Positions 36,484 through 46,838 of a stretch of 64,000 nucleotides of DNA are shown here, one piece after another. Below the pieces are notes generated by a model, which worked only from the letters and a program-made list of their open reading frames with translations, was not told the DNA's origin and searched no databases. The DNA lies in NCBI RefSeq assembly GCF_004402015.1, contig NZ_SOPW01000012.1, positions 1 to 64,000 of the forward strand, written 5' to 3'. Origin of the DNA: Filobacillus milosensis. GTDB lineage: Bacteria > Bacillota > Bacilli > Bacillales > Alkalibacillaceae. Numbering within the stretch: position 1 is the stretch's first letter; each line of letters begins with the position of its first letter. A program made the position numbers and the translations under genes.

Positions 36484-38316
36484 ATGCAAGAGAACAAAGA
36501 CATTCGCAATATAGCGATTATTGCCCACGTTGACCACGGAAAAACGACATTAGTGGATCAGTTGTTACACTACTCAGGAACATTTCGTGATAACGAACAT
36601 GTAGATGAGCGTGCAATGGATTCGAACGATTTAGAAAAAGAGCGCGGTATTACAATTTTAGCGAAAAATACGGCGATTAACTATAACGACACAAGAATTA
36701 ATATCTTAGATACACCAGGCCACGCAGACTTCGGTGGTGAAGTTGAACGTATCATGAAAATGGTAGATGGTGTGCTACTAGTTGTTGATGCATATGAAGG
36801 TTGTATGCCTCAGACGCGATTTGTATTAAAGAAAGCATTAGAAGAAAAATTAAAGCCAGTTGTGGTTTTAAATAAAATTGACAGACCAAATGCACGACCT
36901 GAAGAGGTTGTTGATGAAGTATTAGATTTATTTATTGAATTAGGTGCAGATGATGATCAATTGGAATTCCCGGTTGTTTATGCATCAGCATTAAATGGTA
37001 CTTCAGGTGAAGAACCGGATGAGTTGGATGAAACGATGGAGCCTGTGTTTAAGACAATCTTAGACTATATCCCGACACCAGAGCGTGACGTGGATGCGCC
37101 ACTTCAATACCAAATTACGATGTTAGATTATAACGATTATGTGGGACGTATTGGTGTAGGGCGTGTGTATCGCGGACGAATGAAGGTTGGCGAGCAAGTT
37201 GCTTTAATGAAAAAAGACGGCAGTATGAAGAAATACCGTGTGACGAAGCTATTCGGTTTTATTGGTTTAAAGCGAATTGAAATCGAAGAAGCTGAAGCGG
37301 GAGATATCGTTGCAGTAGCTGGTATGGAAGACATTAACGTTGGGGAAACAGTTTGTGATGCTGAAAACCCAGATGCGCTTCCAATCCCTCGTATTGATGA
37401 GCCGACTTTACAGATGAAGTTCGTGACGAATAACAGTCCATTTGCCGGTCGTGAAGGTAAATTCGTAACAGCCCGTCAGATTGAAGAGCGTTTATTAACT
37501 CAGCTTGAAACGGATGTAAGTTTACGTGTTGAGAAAACGGACTCGCCTGATGCATGGGTTGTATCAGGTCGTGGTGAGCTTCACTTATCGATTTTAATTG
37601 AAAACATGCGTCGTGAAGGTTTTGAATTACAAATTTCTAAACCGCAAGTTATCATTAAAGAAATTGATGGTGTGAAATGCGAACCTATGGAACGTGTTCA
37701 AGTTGATGTTCCAGAAGAGCACCAAGGTGCAGTAATGGAATCTCTTGGCCAGCGTAAAGGTGAAATGCTTGATATGGCGAACCAAGGAAATGGTCAAGTT
37801 CGTTTAGAATTCAAAGTACCTTCTCGTGGATTAATTGGTTATGCAACGGAATTCATGACACAAACACGTGGTTTCGGTATTATCAACCACACATTTGATT
37901 CTTATGAGCCAGTTGTTGGTGGCCGTGTTGGTGGTCGTCGCCAGGGTGTATTAGTATCTCAAGAAAAAGGTAAAGCAACGAACTACAGTATTTTAGCTCT
38001 TGAAGATCGTGGTGTCATTTTTGTTGAACCAAATACAGAAGTGTATGAAGGTATGATTGTTGGAGAGCACAACCGTGAAAACGACTTAACGGTTAACATC
38101 ACGAAAGAAAAAGCTCTAACAAACGTTCGTTCAGCAACAAAAGATAACACACAAACGATTAAATCGACTCGTAAATTAACGCTTGAAGAAGCGATTGAAT
38201 ATCTGGATGATGACGAGTATTGCGAAGTTACACCAGAATCGATTCGTTTACGTAAGAAAATCCTGAATAAAGGTGAGCGTGAGCGTGCGCAGAAAAAATC
38301 AAAATTAAATAGCTAA
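36484..38316 (+). CDS. typA: Translational GTPase TypA/BipA
   Basis: This 610-residue GTPase has the G-motifs [10 protein letters not shown], the GITILAKNT switch [14 protein letters not shown] and NKID, then domain II, EF-G-like domains III and V ([39 protein letters not shown]) and the C-terminal domain specific to TypA. It binds ribosomes near the GTPase centre and helps 50S assembly and growth in the cold. ATG 36484 has AGGAGAG; the frame is open 28 codons further up, through the leader. A small hairpin (about 36433-36461) lies in that leader. Confidence 0.96.
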   Translation: MQENKDIRNIAIIAHVDHGKTTLVDQLLHYSGTFRDNEHVDERAMDSNDLEKERGITILAKNTAINYNDTRINILDTPGHADFGGEVERIMKMVDGVLLVVDAYEGCMPQTRFVLKKALEEKLKPVVVLNKIDRPNARPEEVVDEVLDLFIELGADDDQLEFPVVYASALNGTSGEEPDELDETMEPVFKTILDYIPTPERDVDAPLQYQITMLDYNDYVGRIGVGRVYRGRMKVGEQVALMKKDGSMKKYRVTKLFGFIGLKRIEIEEAEAGDIVAVAGMEDINVGETVCDAENPDALPIPRIDEPTLQMKFVTNNSPFAGREGKFVTARQIEERLLTQLETDVSLRVEKTDSPDAWVVSGRGELHLSILIENMRREGFELQISKPQVIIKEIDGVKCEPMERVQVDVPEEHQGAVMESLGQRKGEMLDMANQGNGQVRLEFKVPSRGLIGYATEFMTQTRGFGIINHTFDSYEPVVGGRVGGRRQGVLVSQEKGKATNYSILALEDRGVIFVEPNTEVYEGMIVGEHNRENDLTVNITKEKALTNVRSATKDNTQTIKSTRKLTLEEAIEYLDDDEYCEVTPESIRLRKKILNKGERERAQKKSKLNS

Positions 38317-38324
38317 TTCATGTA

Positions 38325-38354
38325 AAATCCGCTGATGAGTCAGCGGATTTTTTT
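38325..38354 (+). terminator. Terminator of typA
   Basis: AAATCCGCTGA and TCAGCGGATTT with loop TGAG, followed by T's. Confidence 0.93.
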
Positions 38355-38388
38355 ATGTAAAAGGGAAAATTCTTTTAATCAAAGTTTA

Positions 38389-38484
38389 AACTCCATTAAT
38401 TGGACCATGAACTTCATTAAAACGAAACCAAACTCCATTAATCAGCTTCTAGACTCTATTAAAATGAACTCAAACTCCATTAAT
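38389..38484. repeat. 21-bp phased array, core AACTCCATTAAT, five units
   Basis: Cores start at 38389, 38410, 38431, 38452 and 38473, all exactly 21 bases apart, with a decayed copy (9 of 12 bases) at 38368, again in phase. The core is identical to that of the array 25 kb away at 13649-13765, and the 9-base interiors differ in every unit. It fills the gap between the terminators of typA and the converging ferritin-like gene. Confidence 0.9.
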
Positions 38485-38499
38485 CGCAATGAACACTCA

Positions 38500-38537
38500 A
38501 AATAAAAACCCTCTTGCTTAGATCTAAGCAAGAGGGT
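38500..38537 (-). terminator. Terminator of the ferritin-like gene
   Basis: A perfect 30-base palindrome (38508-38537, ACCCTCTTGCTTAGA and its inverse) is followed on the minus strand by a T-run. Confidence 0.9.
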
Positions 38538-38548
38538 ATACATATTTT

Positions 38549-38983
38549 TTATTGAAAATGTGGGTCCATTAATAGTCGATCAAGCTCTTCCATATGACCT
38601 GTTTCATCTGCAATCATATCATCTAACTTAACGGCAAGTTCTGTTAAGTTTAATTCTTCTGCTAATTGCTTACGCTCTTCATAACGGTCAATCGTTGCTT
38701 TTTCGGCATCTCGAGCAGCTTCGAGCATCTTTTTAACATCTGTTTCCTGAGGAACAGGTGCAGGCTGGACAGTAGGCGTGCCACCTAGAGACTTGATTTT
38801 TTCAGCTAGGTACAGCGCGTGACCTTGTTCGTCAGCAATTTCCCCCTCGAAAAAAGGTTTAAGTGTTGCGCGGTATAAACCAGTCACAACTGCAGCGTTG
38901 TTTGTATACATAATGGCTGCTGTGTATTCGTTGCTTAAATCTTCATTTAATCCATCAATCAATTTTTGCATTTTTTGATCCAT
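38549..38983 (-). CDS. Ferritin-like diiron protein
   Basis: The 144-residue protein is a four-helix bundle with carboxylate/histidine ligands in the order expected of ferritin-like proteins: NEYTAAIMY, ADEQGHALYL, EERKQLAEEL and ADETGHMEEL (two ExxH pairs). It is close to bacterioferritin in pattern, but Dps-like or other ferritin-like roles cannot be excluded. Of three clustered ATGs, 38983 has AGGTGG at the best distance (8 bases). It converges on typA. Confidence 0.75.
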   Translation of the reverse strand: MDQKMQKLIDGLNEDLSNEYTAAIMYTNNAAVVTGLYRATLKPFFEGEIADEQGHALYLAEKIKSLGGTPTVQPAPVPQETDVKKMLEAARDAEKATIDRYEERKQLAEELNLTELAVKLDDMIADETGHMEELDRLLMDPHFQ

Positions 38984-39048
38984 CATATCATCCACCTTTC
39001 TTAAGGATTCTACAATTAATGTTCCCTAAGAGGAGGGATAAAAAACAT

Positions 39049-39078
39049 AAAAAAGGAACTCGTATGACTACGAGTTCC
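39049..39078 (-). terminator. Terminator of the nuclease gene
   Basis: GGAACTCGTA and TACGAGTTCC (39055-39078) with a 4-base loop; six T's follow on the minus strand. Confidence 0.9.
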
Positions 39079-39086
39079 GATAAACT

Positions 39087-41684
39087 TTATGATGCTTTAT
39101 GTTGTAAAAGTTTATTTAATTCATGTTCAATTTTCTTCAAATACACGTCTTTGCCACTATTTCGGTACTTCAATAATGCTTTTTCGATATGATGTAATGC
39201 AGAATCAATATGTTGTGAAGTATTACCTTTAGTATTGATTTCAGCCTCTAATTCATTTTTAATTTGTTTAATTAAAAATTCGTTGCCGAACTGATTAGCT
39301 AATTCTACTAGCTGTTTAGCTGAAGTGGATAGTATATTAATTTCGTTTACATCATCTTCTGAACGAGGCATGATTTTATATTCATCATAGTTATAAGTTA
39401 AAACGCCAGTAATGGATTCATAAAAATGGTTCACCCCAACTAAGTGAGTATCTGAATCGATCACAAAGTTACCGGCAGAATCAACTGCTTGATAATTATT
39501 AAAGCCATCTTCGCATTCAACATAGAAATTTTTAATCGTAACGAGTTGACCTTCTAGTGATTCGCCAATCGAGTCAGATGTAATCACTTTTGGTTCTGGA
39601 ACTCCAGTACCTTTTTCTACGATTGATATATTATCTTCTGCTGGCAGGATTTGAAGTAATCCAAAATACTCTTCAGTTCGAGCCTTAGCACTAATTTTAT
39701 CTCCTACTTCTGCTCCAAAATGATTAGCGCGAACAACGATGCCTGCGGAGTCATCTTGTACGTAATAGTTGTACATCCCTCCTGCGTAAAAAGCTGCAGT
39801 AATGACTCCTTCAATATGAACTCGAGTATCTAACTCAGCTTCTCGAGCAAATTTAATCGATTGAAGAGGGATTTCTTTAATAACATCATCTTCACTTCGC
39901 GGCATGATTTTATACTCACCATAGTTGTAATCAACGACACCCGTAATTTCATCATAAGTTTCACCAACTGTGAGAAAACCAGCATCATTATCAATTACGA
40001 ACTCTCCATTAGCATCTTTGGCTGTATAATCATTGTGTTCATCAACAGATAAAATTTCAACGTCCTCAATCGAGACTAACTGAGCTTCAACAGTTTCTCC
40101 AAGAACAGTCGAAGAAATAAGAGTAGAATCGATGGGTGTAGTATCTTTTTCAATGACTTCTGCATTCGCATTAATAATTTGCAGCATGTCATAGTACTCA
40201 TCTGTCACACCTGAGGCTCTAATTCTATCGCCAACGTCAGCTTCTAAATCCCCTGTACGTACCACGATCCCTGCTGTACGGTCTTGGACATAGTAATTGG
40301 TTTTACCACTGCTTACAACTTTATGTGTAATTGTTCCTTCTATCGTTACATTTGTTCCAATTGGCGCTGTTCTTGCATCGGCAATGATAGGTTCGCGCTC
40401 GAAAGCAGGTTCATAACCCTCATTTAATGCAGTTAATTCATCTGCAAAAAAGATTCGAGCATCAACAGGCACTTCATTCCAATCATTTGGAAGGTAATAC
40501 ATACCTGTATCAGAATTAGCTACATAACGATAAAGCGCTCGATCATCATATCTTGATCGGAAAACAAAAGGCAGTTCCATTAGAGGTGTTTCTTCTGACC
40601 AAATACCTTTTTGTTGTTCTTTGGCTTCTCGGACAGCATTTTGATATGTCTCGTATGTTTCCATTGATCCGACTGGCCAAATGAAATACGTGGCAGCATA
40701 ACCTTCTTTAACAAGCTCTAAATTTGTATTTAGTCCATCTTCAGTCCGAACGACTTCTCCTAAAACACGTCCGTAAGTATCTAACGGTTCTTCACCCACT
40801 TTGATGACAACTTCATCACCTGGTTCTAAAAGTGAACTTAAATAATCTTTAGCTAGTTCACCGTGATATTTTTGAGAATGATTAGGGTCTTCTAAAATTA
40901 ATTCCTCAGCATAATTACTTTGATGATATGTCTCTGGGGTGTCCATATTAAGAAAGCGTATAGTTGTTTCACCTAAAATAGGTTCATTAACGTGAATTGT
41001 ATCTCCATCGACAATTCGGTCAACTGTTCTAATGTATTCATCTTTTACTTCATTACTAGGCGGTTCAACCTCTTCGTGAGTTCCAATGTAGTCAAATGTA
41101 TCTGTAGGAAAGGCGATCCATTCTTCGGAGGGGGAATAATTGTTTGTTAAATCTTGATCACCGCTAGTAACAGAAAAATCTCTCACTAACGTCATGTCTT
41201 GTGTTTTTGTCTGATTATCTCCCCAAAAATCTCCTGGGTCCACGCCGACTTTACCGATAGAGTCGATAACTTCACCTTGACGAGTGTCACTGTCGTAGTT
41301 CTTAAATAACACGATTGCATCGTCACCATTAAAGTTATAAGCATAAGAATTACCTGTTACGTCAGCTTGGTTTAAAATAACTTGATTAGCATTACTATGT
41401 GCTGTGACAAAAGTTTCCCCAGGAGCAAGATTACCTGCTAGAGTAAGTTCATTGGCATAACCATCACCAGCTTCTAACGATGCGCCATTAGTAAAACTCA
41501 CAATTGAATAGTTCGTTAAATCAATCGACTGACTTGTCCCATTATATAGTTCAACGGCTTTATTATAGCTACTTCCTTCGATATATTCTGAGATGATTAA
41601 ATCTTGATGACTGTCAGCTTTACTATTAATAGATAGAGTAACTATAAAAAGGGTTACAAAAATAAAATAGAAAAACTTCTTCAC
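39087..41684 (-). CDS. Large secreted nuclease (lamin-tail, thermonuclease and OB-fold domains)
   Basis: This 865-residue protein has a signal peptide (about 1-23), a lamin-tail domain (about 25-205, LIISEYIEGSSYNKAVELYNG), a staphylococcal-type thermonuclease domain (about 225-375) with Arg/Asp/Glu catalytic residues in TIRFLNMDTPE and DTYGRVLGEV, then two copies of an OB-fold nucleic-acid-binding unit (each ending YKIMPRSEDDV), and a helical C-terminal tail. The composition resembles part of B. subtilis YhcR, but the 5'-nucleotidase domain and sortase signal are absent. It should degrade extracellular DNA or RNA. The start is GTG 41684 with AAGGAGG seven bases before it; the upstream ATG lies 24 bases earlier with no site. 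Confidence 0.87.
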   Translation of the reverse strand: MKKFFYFIFVTLFIVTLSINSKADSHQDLIISEYIEGSSYNKAVELYNGTSQSIDLTNYSIVSFTNGASLEAGDGYANELTLAGNLAPGETFVTAHSNANQVILNQADVTGNSYAYNFNGDDAIVLFKNYDSDTRQGEVIDSIGKVGVDPGDFWGDNQTKTQDMTLVRDFSVTSGDQDLTNNYSPSEEWIAFPTDTFDYIGTHEEVEPPSNEVKDEYIRTVDRIVDGDTIHVNEPILGETTIRFLNMDTPETYHQSNYAEELILEDPNHSQKYHGELAKDYLSSLLEPGDEVVIKVGEEPLDTYGRVLGEVVRTEDGLNTNLELVKEGYAATYFIWPVGSMETYETYQNAVREAKEQQKGIWSEETPLMELPFVFRSRYDDRALYRYVANSDTGMYYLPNDWNEVPVDARIFFADELTALNEGYEPAFEREPIIADARTAPIGTNVTIEGTITHKVVSSGKTNYYVQDRTAGIVVRTGDLEADVGDRIRASGVTDEYYDMLQIINANAEVIEKDTTPIDSTLISSTVLGETVEAQLVSIEDVEILSVDEHNDYTAKDANGEFVIDNDAGFLTVGETYDEITGVVDYNYGEYKIMPRSEDDVIKEIPLQSIKFAREAELDTRVHIEGVITAAFYAGGMYNYYVQDDSAGIVVRANHFGAEVGDKISAKARTEEYFGLLQILPAEDNISIVEKGTGVPEPKVITSDSIGESLEGQLVTIKNFYVECEDGFNNYQAVDSAGNFVIDSDTHLVGVNHFYESITGVLTYNYDEYKIMPRSEDDVNEINILSTSAKQLVELANQFGNEFLIKQIKNELEAEINTKGNTSQHIDSALHHIEKALLKYRNSGKDVYLKKIEHELNKLLQHKAS

Positions 41685-41915
41685 CCGAATTCCTCCTTTT
41701 TCCTCCATAAATATTTTTTAACAACTTAATTATAAATTTATATAGAATAAAAGTCTTGAAAATGGAAGAAATTAAGGAATAATGTCTAATGAAATTAAGG
41801 TGAGGTAGGAAAATAGTATGAAAAAATCAAAAAATATCAAAAAACATCTACAAGTTGTGACAATTTAATGTATAATAGCTAGTACAGGATTTAATTGAGT
41901 AGCCAAAGTTGCATA

Positions 41916-41930
41916 AATTTTCAAAATAAT
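41916..41930 (+). promoter_or_regulatory. Possible CodY box before oppA
   Basis: AATTTTCAAAATAAT matches the CodY consensus at 12 of 15 positions and lies in the oppA leader, 17 bases before the start codon. In an AT-rich genome such matches occur by chance, so this is tentative. Confidence 0.3.
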
Positions 41931-41947
41931 AGGGGGTAAAAAGTTAC

Positions 41948-43633
41948 ATGAAAAAATTCAACAAATTTCTGTTATTTTCTTTAATCGCTTCTCTAGTACT
42001 AGTACTAGCTGCATGTACTGGTGGCGATGATGAAGACACAGGAGATAACGGTGAAGAAACAGGCGAAGAAACAGGTGAAAACACTGGCGAAGATACAGGT
42101 GAAGAAGCTGGTGGAGATTCAGAGCAAGTACTAAATGTAAACATTAAAGAGGAGCCACCTTCTCTTAACCCTGGACTAGCATCTGATACAACTTCTAGTT
42201 CAGTATTAGATCAGGTATTTGAAGGTTTAACTCGTATTGGTCCTGATGGCCAACCAGTTAATGCAATGGCTGAGAAGATTGAAACATCTGATGACTTAAC
42301 AACATACACTTTCACAATTCGTGAAGGCGCAACTTGGTCAAATGGCGATCCTGTAACTGCACAAAACTTTGAGTATGCTTGGAAATGGGTATTAAACCCA
42401 GAAAACGCTGAAACTGACTATGCGTATCAACTTTATTCAATTAAAAATGCTCAAAAGGCAAAAGCTGGAGAAGTTTCTCTAGATGAAGTTGGAATTACTG
42501 CTAAAGATGATAAAACATTAGTTGTTGAGCTAGAGCAGCCAACACCTTATTTCTTACATTTAACTGCATTCCACACATATTACCCGGTTAACCAAAACGT
42601 GGTTGAAGGAAATGATGAGTGGTTCACTGATGCAGGCGATACTTTCGTAACTAATGGTCCTTACAAATTAGAATCTTGGTCACACAAAGACAAGATTGTA
42701 CTTAAGAAGAACGAAGACTATTGGGATGCAGAAAACGTATCAATTAAAACAATCAACATGTTCATGGTTGAAAACGAAGATACAGCTCTAAACATGTTTA
42801 ACCAAGGTGAATTAGACTGGGTAGGTTCTCCATTTGACTCAGTACCATTAGCTTCTATTCCTACACTTAAGGAAGAGGGTAAGCTAAACATTTCACCACT
42901 AGCTGGTGTATACTACTATGCATTTAACGTAGATGAAGCACCATTTAACAATAAGAAAATTCGTAAAGCATTTGCTATGTCAATCAACCGTAAAGCAATT
43001 GTTGAAAATATCACTCAAGGTGGACAACTTCCAGCAATGGCACTTGTACCACCAACAATTTGGGAAGAAAATGAAGAAGGTTACTTCCAAGATAACAACG
43101 TAGAAGAAGCTAAAAAGTTATTACAAGAAGGTCTTGAAGAAGAAGGAATGGATGAGTTACCTCCAGTAACAATTCATTACAACACAAGTGAAGCTCACGC
43201 TGCTATCGCTCAGGCGATCCAAGATATGTGGAGACAAAACCTAGGAGTAGAAGTTGACCTTGCAAACGAAGAGTGGCAAGTATACCTAGATACAATGGGT
43301 AACGGTAACTTCCAAGTTGGTCGTATGGGTTGGTTAGCTGACTTTAACGATGCGATTAACTTCTTAGAGATTTTCCAAACAATTGGTGGTAACAACTACA
43401 CTAATTGGGAAAATGAAGAGTATGCTTCTTTACTTGAAGAATCAAGAACAATTACTGATAAAGAAGAACGTACTTCTGTTCTAAAAGAAGCTGAACAAAT
43501 CTTCATGGATGAACTACCAATTTCACCAATTTACTACTACACTAACGTTTACATTAAGAAAGACTACGTTAAAGATGTAAAACCTAGTGCAATGGGTAGT
43601 ATCAACCTTAAATACGGTTCAATTGAAAAATAA
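41948..43633 (+). CDS. oppA: Oligopeptide ABC transporter, substrate-binding lipoprotein
   Basis: The 561-residue protein has a lipobox (LAACTG, Cys23), then a low-complexity linker of repeated (E/D/N)TGE units (about 30-58), and a class C substrate-binding domain (VLNVNIKEEPPSLNPGLASDTTSS..., GATWSNGDPVTAQNFEYAWKWVLNP). It belongs to the DppE/OppA type that binds oligopeptides. It is followed by an internal terminator and oppBCDF, so it should be made in excess. The acidic linker fits a protein outside a halophilic cell. Confidence 0.93.
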   Translation: MKKFNKFLLFSLIASLVLVLAACTGGDDEDTGDNGEETGEETGENTGEDTGEEAGGDSEQVLNVNIKEEPPSLNPGLASDTTSSSVLDQVFEGLTRIGPDGQPVNAMAEKIETSDDLTTYTFTIREGATWSNGDPVTAQNFEYAWKWVLNPENAETDYAYQLYSIKNAQKAKAGEVSLDEVGITAKDDKTLVVELEQPTPYFLHLTAFHTYYPVNQNVVEGNDEWFTDAGDTFVTNGPYKLESWSHKDKIVLKKNEDYWDAENVSIKTINMFMVENEDTALNMFNQGELDWVGSPFDSVPLASIPTLKEEGKLNISPLAGVYYYAFNVDEAPFNNKKIRKAFAMSINRKAIVENITQGGQLPAMALVPPTIWEENEEGYFQDNNVEEAKKLLQEGLEEEGMDELPPVTIHYNTSEAHAAIAQAIQDMWRQNLGVEVDLANEEWQVYLDTMGNGNFQVGRMGWLADFNDAINFLEIFQTIGGNNYTNWENEEYASLLEESRTITDKEERTSVLKEAEQIFMDELPISPIYYYTNVYIKKDYVKDVKPSAMGSINLKYGSIEK

Positions 43634-43695
43634 TTGAATAACGTTTTAACTTAAAAAGTGAATATTATATAGACACACATAATTATATGGGGGGC

Positions 43696-43723
43696 AGGTA
43701 TATAGGAGCGATTCTATATACCT
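43696..43723. other. Perfect stem-loop between oppA and oppB
   Basis: AGGTATATAG (43696-43705) and CTATATACCT (43714-43723) are exact inverses around an 8-base loop. No T-run follows. It might protect the 3' end of oppA mRNA or act in processing. Confidence 0.5.
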
Positions 43724-43827
43724 TCTCTCGTTATAAAGCAAAATTAACTAACTTTTCACACATCAAGAAATTGGCTCCTAAAGATTAAATAACAGTTGTT
43801 TAACTTATTTTTATATTGTCTTTATTG

Positions 43828-43850
43828 GGGTGAATGCTTCACCCTTTTTT
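43828..43850 (+). terminator. Internal terminator between oppA and oppB
   Basis: GGGTGAA and TTCACCC with a 3-base loop, then a T-run. It should cut most transcripts after oppA, as is common in opp operons. Confidence 0.8.
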
Positions 43851-43915
43851 AATGGCAAAATAGAGTTAATTTTTTGAATTTTGCTTGAAAAAAGTACAAA
43901 ACGGAGGTGGAAGAT

Positions 43916-44851
43916 TTGGGTAGATATCTCATACAGAGATTCGGATCAATGGTGGTGTCGTTATTCTTCATTGTCACAATCACTTTTATCTTGATGCAGT
44001 TAGCACCAGGTGGGCCATTCGCTTCTGAGAAAAAAATACCGCCAGAGATTGAACAACAAATGAACGAGAAATACGGTTTAAATGACCCACTTCATATCCA
44101 ATATTTTAATTATCTTAAAGACGTTGCACAATGGGATTTTGGCCCGTCTTTTAAATACACAGGTCAAAGTGTAAACGATATCATTAACCGTAGTTTTGAA
44201 TATTCTCTACTATTAGGTCTAGAATCTATATTCTTGGCTTTATCAATCGGTGTGTTTTTAGGGGTTATAGCTGCACTTAGACATAATACTTCTGTAGACT
44301 ATACGGCTATGGTCATAGCAGTATTAGGGATTTCCGTTCCCAACTTTATATTGGCGGCTGCATTGCAGTACTTCTTTGCAATGAAGTTAGGAGTATTACC
44401 AGTTGCGCGATTTGACTCATTTCTGCACACGATCTTACCTGCTGTTGCATTAGCAACAACGCCAATGGCATTTATCGCAAGACTCATGCGTTCAAGCATG
44501 TTAGATGTTCTGAATTCTGATTATATTAAAACAGCAAAGGCAAAAGGTTTAAATGAAAGGGTTGTCACGTATCGTCATGCCCTAAGAAACGCTATTATGC
44601 CAGTTGTTTCTTACTTAGGGCCTTTAGTTGTAGCAATTTTAACAGGGAGTTTCGTTATTGAGGAAATTTTCGATATCCCTGGTCTAGGTGCAGAATTCGT
44701 TAACAGTGTAACAAACCGTGACTATACAGTAATCATGGGTACTACGGTATTCTTTAGTGCATTGTTACTTGTATCTATTTTATTAGTGGACTTACTATAC
44801 ACACTAATCGACCCTCGTATTAAGTTTGGTAAAGAAGGAGGGAAAAGCTAA
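43916..44851 (+). CDS. oppB: Oligopeptide ABC transporter, permease
   Basis: The 311-residue permease has six membrane helices and the EAA-type loop ([29 protein letters not shown]). The TTG at 43916 has GGAGG eight bases upstream, better placed than the GTG nine bases earlier, which touches the site. It ends in a TAATG overlap with oppC. Confidence 0.9.
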   Translation: MGRYLIQRFGSMVVSLFFIVTITFILMQLAPGGPFASEKKIPPEIEQQMNEKYGLNDPLHIQYFNYLKDVAQWDFGPSFKYTGQSVNDIINRSFEYSLLLGLESIFLALSIGVFLGVIAALRHNTSVDYTAMVIAVLGISVPNFILAAALQYFFAMKLGVLPVARFDSFLHTILPAVALATTPMAFIARLMRSSMLDVLNSDYIKTAKAKGLNERVVTYRHALRNAIMPVVSYLGPLVVAILTGSFVIEEIFDIPGLGAEFVNSVTNRDYTVIMGTTVFFSALLLVSILLVDLLYTLIDPRIKFGKEGGKS

Positions 44852-45789
44852 TGTCACAACCTGAACTAAATAGAGCAGAATTAGAACAAAGCGATTTTGA
44901 ACCTTTAGTGAGGGATGAAGCCGAAGCTGAAAAAATTTCTGGTGAAAGCACTTCATATTGGCAGGATGCTTGGCGTCGCTTTAAAAAGAATAAGTTAGCT
45001 TTATTCGGAATGGGAGTCATTGTATTCTTAGGAATCATGTCATTTCTAGGTGGACCTATTTCCGGATATGATTATTATACAAATGACTATATGGTTACAA
45101 ACAAAGCACCTAGTCTTGAGCATTGGTTTGGGACTGACCCTCTAGGTCGTGACATCTTTGCACGAACGTGGTATGGTGCGAAAATTTCATTATTTATCGG
45201 TATCATGGCTGCATTAATCGATGTAATTATCGGTGTAATCTGGGGTGCAATCGCAGGTTACTTTGGTGGTCGTACTGATGAAATTATGATGAGAATTGCA
45301 GATATTCTTTACAGTGTTCCTTATTTATTAGTGGTAATCCTTCTAATGGTTATTTTGCCACAAGGATTATGGACACTGATCTTGGCCATGACATTCACCG
45401 GTTGGATTAATATGGCGAGGATTGTTCGTGGACAAGTTATGCAATTAAGATCAGAGGAATATGTCTTAGCGGCTCGTACACTAGGTGCTAATAGTAATCG
45501 AATTATGTTTAGACACTTAGTTCCAAATACTTTAGGTCCAATTTTAGTTACCTTAACATTAACTATTCCGAACGCGATCTTCACAGAAGCATTCTTAAGC
45601 TATCTAGGATTAGGAGTACAAGCTCCACTAGCAAGTTGGGGTACGATGACCTCAGAAGCCATTAGTGCACTACAATATTATCCATTCCAATTATTCTTCC
45701 CAGCATTCTTTATCTGTTTAACTATGTTGGCATTTAACGTAATTGGTGATGGTATGCGAGACGCGTTAGACCCTAAAGCTCGTAAATAA
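44851..45789 (+). CDS. oppC: Oligopeptide ABC transporter, permease
   Basis: The 312-residue permease has a hydrophilic N-terminus (about 1-48) typical of OppC, a first helix, the DPLGRDIFART segment and the transport loop LAARTLGANSNRIMFRHLVPN. Its start overlaps the oppB stop by one base, and oppD begins 14 bases after its end. Confidence 0.92.
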   Translation: MSQPELNRAELEQSDFEPLVRDEAEAEKISGESTSYWQDAWRRFKKNKLALFGMGVIVFLGIMSFLGGPISGYDYYTNDYMVTNKAPSLEHWFGTDPLGRDIFARTWYGAKISLFIGIMAALIDVIIGVIWGAIAGYFGGRTDEIMMRIADILYSVPYLLVVILLMVILPQGLWTLILAMTFTGWINMARIVRGQVMQLRSEEYVLAARTLGANSNRIMFRHLVPNTLGPILVTLTLTIPNAIFTEAFLSYLGLGVQAPLASWGTMTSEAISALQYYPFQLFFPAFFICLTMLAFNVIGDGMRDALDPKARK

Positions 45790-45803
45790 AGGAGGGGAAA
45801 ACC

Positions 45804-46838
45804 GTGAAAAAAGTTTTAGAAGTAAAAGATTTAAATGTCTTTTTTGATACGTATAAAGCTGAAGTACAAGCGGTTCGTGGCGTTTCTTTCGATTTGCATG
45901 AAAAAGAAACTTTAGCCATTGTCGGTGAATCCGGTTCTGGTAAAAGTGTAACGTCACAATCGATTATGAAATTAATACCAATGCCTCCTGGTAAATTTGC
46001 TGGAGGTTCAATAAAGTTTAATGGTGAGGAATTAATTGATAAATCCGAAAGACAAATGGAAGATATTCGTGGTAAAGAAATCAGTATGATCTTCCAGGAT
46101 CCAATGACATCATTAAACCCAACGATGACAGTTGGTAAACAAATTGCAGAAAGTCTTATCAAACACCAAAACATGTCTAAAGCACAAGCACGTAAGCGTG
46201 GTTTAGAATTATTGGAATTGGTTGGTATACCTAATCCTGAGGCTCGTATAGATCAGTATCCTCACGAGTATTCTGGTGGTATGCGTCAAAGAGGAATGAT
46301 TGCCATTGCATTAGCATGTAACCCGAAAGTGTTAATTGCCGATGAGCCAACAACAGCACTTGACGTAACCATCCAAGCACAGATTTTAGACTTAATGCGC
46401 GATCTACAGGATAAGGTAAATACGTCAATCATTTTAATTACACACGACTTAGGTGTAGTTGCGAATGCGGCACACCGTGTTGCTGTTATGTATGGTGGTA
46501 AAATTATTGAAACGGGTACAGTTGATGAAATTTTCTATAACCCGACGCACCCATATACTTGGGGTCTATTAGGTTCAATGCCAGACCTTGAAGGTGATAG
46601 TGATGAGGAATTACAAGCTATTCCTGGTACACCACCGGATCTAGCTGATCCTCCAAAAGGCTGTCCTTTTGCTGCGCGTTGTCCTTACGCTATGAAAGTA
46701 TGTGAAAACCATATGCCAGACTACTTTGAGCTATCAGATACTCAGAAAAGTGCCTGCTGGTTATTGGATGAACGTTCACCTAAGGTAGAACCACCTGAAT
46801 CTGCAAAAGTAGGAGGTTCGAAACGAGATGAGCAATAA
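45804..46838 (+). CDS. oppD: Oligopeptide ABC transporter, ATP-binding protein
   Basis: The 344-residue ATPase has Walker A GESGSGKS, the signature YSGGMRQRGMIAIAL, Walker B VLIADEPTTAL and the C-terminal cysteine cluster (CPFAARCPYAMKVC) that can bind an Fe-S cluster in this family. The start is GTG with AGGAGG eight bases upstream. It overlaps oppF by 11 bases. Confidence 0.92.
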   Translation: MKKVLEVKDLNVFFDTYKAEVQAVRGVSFDLHEKETLAIVGESGSGKSVTSQSIMKLIPMPPGKFAGGSIKFNGEELIDKSERQMEDIRGKEISMIFQDPMTSLNPTMTVGKQIAESLIKHQNMSKAQARKRGLELLELVGIPNPEARIDQYPHEYSGGMRQRGMIAIALACNPKVLIADEPTTALDVTIQAQILDLMRDLQDKVNTSIILITHDLGVVANAAHRVAVMYGGKIIETGTVDEIFYNPTHPYTWGLLGSMPDLEGDSDEELQAIPGTPPDLADPPKGCPFAARCPYAMKVCENHMPDYFELSDTQKSACWLLDERSPKVEPPESAKVGGSKRDEQ

